Assembly (NCBI RefSeq): GCF_001294455.1
Contig: NZ_LIKT01000003.1
Coordinates: forward strand, 1-64,000
Reading direction: 5' to 3'
Length of the DNA: 64,000 nt
Source: Phaeobacter sp. 11ANDIMAR09
GTDB lineage: Bacteria > Pseudomonadota > Alphaproteobacteria > Rhodobacterales > Rhodobacteraceae
Below, one piece after another: positions 61,147-64,000 of this stretch. The notes under the pieces were generated by a model that ran no database searches, was not told where the DNA came from, and worked only from the letters and a program-made list of their open reading frames with translations. Made by a program: the position numbers and the translations under genes. Every line of letters begins with the position of its first letter. Positions within the stretch are counted from its first letter, which is position 1.

Positions 61147-61767
61147 TTAAGCCTCATCCTCGTCCGGTAGCCCATGTTCCTGAAACACTTTGCCTTGAAA
61201 CATGAAAAAGGCAAACATCGCCACCGGCAGGCCAAAGGTCTTGAAATAGACCCATGTATCGGTGCTCAGCAGGCGCCAGATCAGCTCATTTGCCAGCGCC
61301 AGGCCAAGGAAAAACAGGCAGATGCGCCGCGTCAGGATCATCCAGCCCTCATGCTCCAGCGGCATCAGCTCTTCCATCACCAGTTTCAGGTAGCTCTGGC
61401 CACGTATCAGTCCAACCGCCAGCGCGCCACCAAAGAGCAGATAGATCAGCGTCGGCTTCATCTTGAAAAACCGCTCATCATTGAGCCAAACAGACAGCCC
61501 CCCCATAAAGACCACCAGCACCAGCGTCGCCAGTTGCATCTTGGACAGATGGCCGGTGAGCTTCCACAGCACCAAGGTGGAGAGAACCATCAAAGGAATG
61601 AAGGCAGCGGTGATGATAATGAAGCCTTTGTATTCCTGCCCGGCGATCAGAAAGACCTCTTCACGCAGCTTGAGGTAGCCGATAAAAAACAGAACAACGG
61701 GGCCAAGCTCCAGGACCATTTTCAGGGTTGGATTGATCTTCTTGGCTGCACTTGCGTCGCGCGTCAT
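61147..61767 (-). CDS. yciB: Inner-membrane septation-type protein YciB
   Basis: From ATG 61767 (206 residues). Five to six membrane helices begin at about residue 16, with LELGPVVLFFIGYLK at the start and GLPVAMFAFFMFQG at the end, matching YciB/IspZ. Deletion phenotypes in other bacteria suggest a part in envelope synthesis and septation; no enzymatic activity is known. The open frame extends upstream into the EamA gene, but the ATG at 61767 gives the family N-terminus (TRDASAAKKINPTLKMVLE). It follows the EamA gene by 50 bp and is the last gene of the ftsY-EamA-yciB group on this strand. Confidence 0.93.
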   Translation of the reverse strand: MTRDASAAKKINPTLKMVLELGPVVLFFIGYLKLREEVFLIAGQEYKGFIIITAAFIPLMVLSTLVLWKLTGHLSKMQLATLVLVVFMGGLSVWLNDERFFKMKPTLIYLLFGGALAVGLIRGQSYLKLVMEELMPLEHEGWMILTRRICLFFLGLALANELIWRLLSTDTWVYFKTFGLPVAMFAFFMFQGKVFQEHGLPDEDEA

Positions 61768-61817
61768 GGGGTCTCCTGTAGATCTGTGCCGCATTGGGCG
61801 CATGGGGGGGGCGGGCT

Positions 61818-62720
61818 TCAGCCGCCCATCTCCACTATCACGGCGCCCAGCGCGATCAAAGCCATCAAGATGATACGTCGGGGGCCAACGGTCTCTTTCA
61901 GCACCAGCCAACCGATCAGAGCAGCAAAGACGGTGGAGGTCTCGCGCAGTACCGCGGCCTCGCCCACCTTATCGAGCCGAGTGGCCAGCATCACAGCGCC
62001 AAAGGAGGCAAAAGCAACCAGCCCGCCAAAGAGGCCCTTGAGCATCAGGGGACCCAGGTCCGGCTTTTCCGCCATGCGGCGCCAGCGCAAGTAAGCATAG
62101 GGCGGCATCGCCAACCCATCGATCATGAAGAACCAGGCAAGAAAGGTGAAGGGATCGGCGGTGGCGCGGATGCCATAGGCATCATAGGTGGTGTAAAGCG
62201 CCACAAAGAGCCCGGTGATTAGCGCCAGAAACATTGCCAGCCCCAGGGTCTCGCGGTGGGTTTCCAGGTAGCGATAGTTATAGGCAGCCAGACCAAAGAT
62301 CCCGGCCATCAGCACCCCCACCCCGGCCCATTGCGCTAGCGAGAAGGTCTCGCCAAATAGGTAGTAGGATCCGATCACCGTAAACAGTGGCCCGGTGCCG
62401 CGCACCACGGGATAGACCACTGTGTAGCTGCCTTTGGTATAGGCCAGCGCCTGCAACACCTTATAGGCCACGTGAATGACCCAGACCACGGCAAAGATGA
62501 CCCACATATGGGGTTCGGGCCAGGGCACCACAAAGAGCGCAATAGGCGCCGCCATCAGACCGTAGGAGGCGTCAATCGCGCCGCGTGACAGCCAGGGGTC
62601 GTGGCGCCCCTTTTGCAGCGCGCCAAAGATCGCATGCAAAAAGGCGGCCATCAGGGCCAGAACCAGGGCCGCCTGATGGCCTGCCTCCGTGCCTTCCAAG
62701 GAAATCAGCCAATCGCTCAT
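61818..62720 (-). CDS. EamA/DMT family transporter
   Basis: A 300-residue inner-membrane protein with ten predicted helices in two EamA repeats (about 15-140 and 155-300). The motif YTVVYPVVRGTGPLF (about 98-112) and the end VGPRRIILMALIALGAVIVE fit drug/metabolite transporters of Rhodobacterales. The substrate cannot be inferred; such proteins export amino acids or nucleosides, among others. It sits between ftsY (upstream, 103 bp with an interspersed hairpin element) and yciB, an order I know from other Rhodobacterales genomes. Confidence 0.92.
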   Translation of the reverse strand: MSDWLISLEGTEAGHQAALVLALMAAFLHAIFGALQKGRHDPWLSRGAIDASYGLMAAPIALFVVPWPEPHMWVIFAVVWVIHVAYKVLQALAYTKGSYTVVYPVVRGTGPLFTVIGSYYLFGETFSLAQWAGVGVLMAGIFGLAAYNYRYLETHRETLGLAMFLALITGLFVALYTTYDAYGIRATADPFTFLAWFFMIDGLAMPPYAYLRWRRMAEKPDLGPLMLKGLFGGLVAFASFGAVMLATRLDKVGEAAVLRETSTVFAALIGWLVLKETVGPRRIILMALIALGAVIVEMGG

Positions 62721-62754
62721 CAGGGTTGCTCGATTCGGTTTTGAGGACAGGGCA

Positions 62755-62807
62755 TTGGGGGTTTTCCACCCCCAAACCCCCGGAGGATATTTTTTGCCAA
62801 ATGAAAG
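62755..62807 (+). repeat. Interspersed hairpin element, copy B
   Basis: TTGGGGG-TTTTCCA-CCCCCAA (perfect seven-pair stem) is followed by CCCCCGGAGGATATTTTTTG and then CCAAATGAAAGC. The order of parts is the same as in copy A (44271-44317, opposite strand), with a different stem sequence. It lies between ftsY and the EamA gene. Confidence 0.65.
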
Positions 62808-62823
62808 CGGGACGGCTGCCCAA

Positions 62824-63894
62824 TCAGGATTGGTCGAGACCTGTCAGAGCAGCGGCAAATTCTTCTGGGTCAAAGGGCGCCAGATCGTCGATCTGTTCGC
62901 CGATACCGATGGCATGAATTGGCAGAGCAAATTTATCGGCCAGTGCCACCAGCACACCGCCTTTGGCCGTGCCGTCCAGCTTGGTCATCACCAAGCCAGA
63001 GACATCGGCCAGTTTCTGGAAGGTTTCAACCTGGCTGAGCGCGTTCTGACCCGTGGTGGCATCCAGCACCAACAGGGTGTTATGCGGGGCTGTTTCGTCC
63101 TTTTTACGAATGACGCGAATAATCTTGGAGAGTTCTTCCATCAGGTCAGCCCGATTTTGCAACCGGCCCGCCGTGTCGATCATCAACAGATCAGCCCCCT
63201 CTTCCTGGGCGCGGGTCATCGCGTCATAGGCCAGGCTGGCGGGGTCGGAGCCTTCAGGAGCGGTCAGCACCGGCACCCCGGCACGGTCCCCCCAAACCTG
63301 AAGCTGTTCGACGGCGGCAGCGCGAAAGGTGTCGCCGGCAGCAATCACCACGTTTTTCCCGGCCGCCTTGAACTGACTGGCCAGTTTTCCGATGGTGGTG
63401 GTCTTGCCCGAACCATTGACGCCGACCACCAGAACCACCTGCGGACGATGGGTATAGAGAGGAAGAGGTTTGGCCACGTTTTCCATCACCCGGGCAATCT
63501 CAGCAGCAAGCAACGCCTTGATTTCGCGGGCCGAGAGCTTCTTACCCAGACGTCCTTCGGCCATATTGGAGGTGACGCGCAGGGCCGTATCAACGCCCAT
63601 ATCCGCCGCAATCAGCAGCTCTTCGAGCTGCTCCAGCATATCGTCATCCAAGGTCCGGCGCTGTTCAGACCCGTTGCCTCGCCCCACGAGACGCCCCAGA
63701 ATGCCTGCGGGTTTTGCCGTCTCAGCGCCCGGAGCGGTTTCACTGTCGGCAGGCGCGGGTGCTGAATTCGGGGTGGGTGTTTGAGCAACTTCAGGCTCCG
63801 CCGCGCCACCCTCATCAACAATTGCCTCCAGCCCCTCGTCCAGTTTTGACGAGGATTTGAACAAGCGCTCCTTGAGCTTTGAGAAAAACGCCAT
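62824..63894 (-). CDS. ftsY: Signal recognition particle receptor FtsY
   Basis: A 356-residue SRP receptor GTPase. A short acidic, Pro/Ala-rich A domain (about 1-75) is shorter than in E. coli. The N domain (about 80-140) precedes the G domain, whose elements are VLVVGVNGSGKTTTIGK (G1, about 152-168), DTFRAAAVEQL (about 188), MIDTAGR (about 236) and TKLDGTAKGG (about 297). It docks ribosome-SRP complexes at the membrane for insertion of inner-membrane proteins. It is first in the ftsY-EamA-yciB group. Only 106 bp upstream are visible before the window ends. Confidence 0.96.
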   Translation of the reverse strand: MAFFSKLKERLFKSSSKLDEGLEAIVDEGGAAEPEVAQTPTPNSAPAPADSETAPGAETAKPAGILGRLVGRGNGSEQRRTLDDDMLEQLEELLIAADMGVDTALRVTSNMAEGRLGKKLSAREIKALLAAEIARVMENVAKPLPLYTHRPQVVLVVGVNGSGKTTTIGKLASQFKAAGKNVVIAAGDTFRAAAVEQLQVWGDRAGVPVLTAPEGSDPASLAYDAMTRAQEEGADLLMIDTAGRLQNRADLMEELSKIIRVIRKKDETAPHNTLLVLDATTGQNALSQVETFQKLADVSGLVMTKLDGTAKGGVLVALADKFALPIHAIGIGEQIDDLAPFDPEEFAAALTGLDQS

Positions 63895-64000
63895 CAGGGC
63901 CTCCGCAACAGGGTTTCCCCTTCACCTAATGCGGATTGCACCGGGTTGCAAAGTAGATGAGGCGCCGCAGTCAGGAAAAAGACAGATAGAAGCCCGCCTG

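Overview
The window looks like chromosomal DNA of a marine alphaproteobacterium of the Roseobacter group (Rhodobacterales). The grounds are the 5-aminolevulinate synthase route to heme with an FnrL-type site upstream, a SAM-II riboswitch before metZ, a TRAP transporter of the TakP/FcbT type, an RTX-like protein ending in a Hint domain, DUF2852 and DUF2189 membrane proteins, an alphaproteobacterial gene order (amiC-mrcA-prfB, rodZ-ispG, lysC-ptsP, ftsY-EamA-yciB), and high GC coding DNA with lower-GC patches. No prophage, CRISPR array, integrase or complete insertion sequence is visible.

Layout. Bases 1-1430 are the edge of an accessory segment: the C-terminal part of an unrecognised, possibly P-loop NTPase-type protein, a second frame that may be its frameshifted continuation, and short direct repeats resembling an IS end. 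Bases 1450-4660 hold two small membrane protein genes, the N-end-rule transferase bpt, a glyoxalase-like gene and an orphan helical protein. Bases 4780-11770 hold a TRAP transporter operon facing away from a cache-domain histidine kinase and its LuxR-type regulator. Bases 11790-15090 carry ilvBN behind a leader peptide rich in Leu/Val/Ile codons and an intrinsic terminator, a classic attenuator layout. Bases 15130-20290 hold a small regulator region, DUF2189, an amidase and prfB. Bases 20560-27240 are the RTX-Hint protein, then mrcA and amiC on the other strand. Bases 27340-37550 contain an aminotransferase, an M48 protease, a DsbA-like oxidoreductase, ispG, rodZ, hemA, a dipeptidase, a lipoprotein and a small orphan. 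Two tandem tRNA-Asp genes and one tRNA-Val follow. Bases 38670-41470 hold a phosphatase, a GST and a TetR/NAD(P)H oxidoreductase divergon with three matching operators.

Bases 41475-48730 form one six-gene operon on the minus strand: a fused flavin monooxygenase/old-yellow-enzyme protein, an SDR, a MarR regulator, an enoyl-CoA hydratase, an acyl-CoA dehydrogenase and an aryl-CoA ligase. It matches the aerobic CoA-thioester route for 2-aminobenzoate (anthranilate) or a close aromatic acid: activation, hydroxylation plus ring reduction without ring-cleaving oxygenase, then beta-oxidation-like steps.

Bases 49250-56950 contain ptsP, lysC, trkH, folE2 and riboswitch-controlled metZ. The right end has a chemoreceptor with a C-terminal methylation-enzyme tether, a Nu-type GST, yciB, an EamA transporter and ftsY. 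The most promising items for follow-up are the left-edge frameshifted gene, twin palindromes at 1454-1531, the aromatic-CoA operon with its operator, the RTX-Hint gene between mrcA and prfB, and a hairpin-plus-ATATTT repeat found inside two operons.
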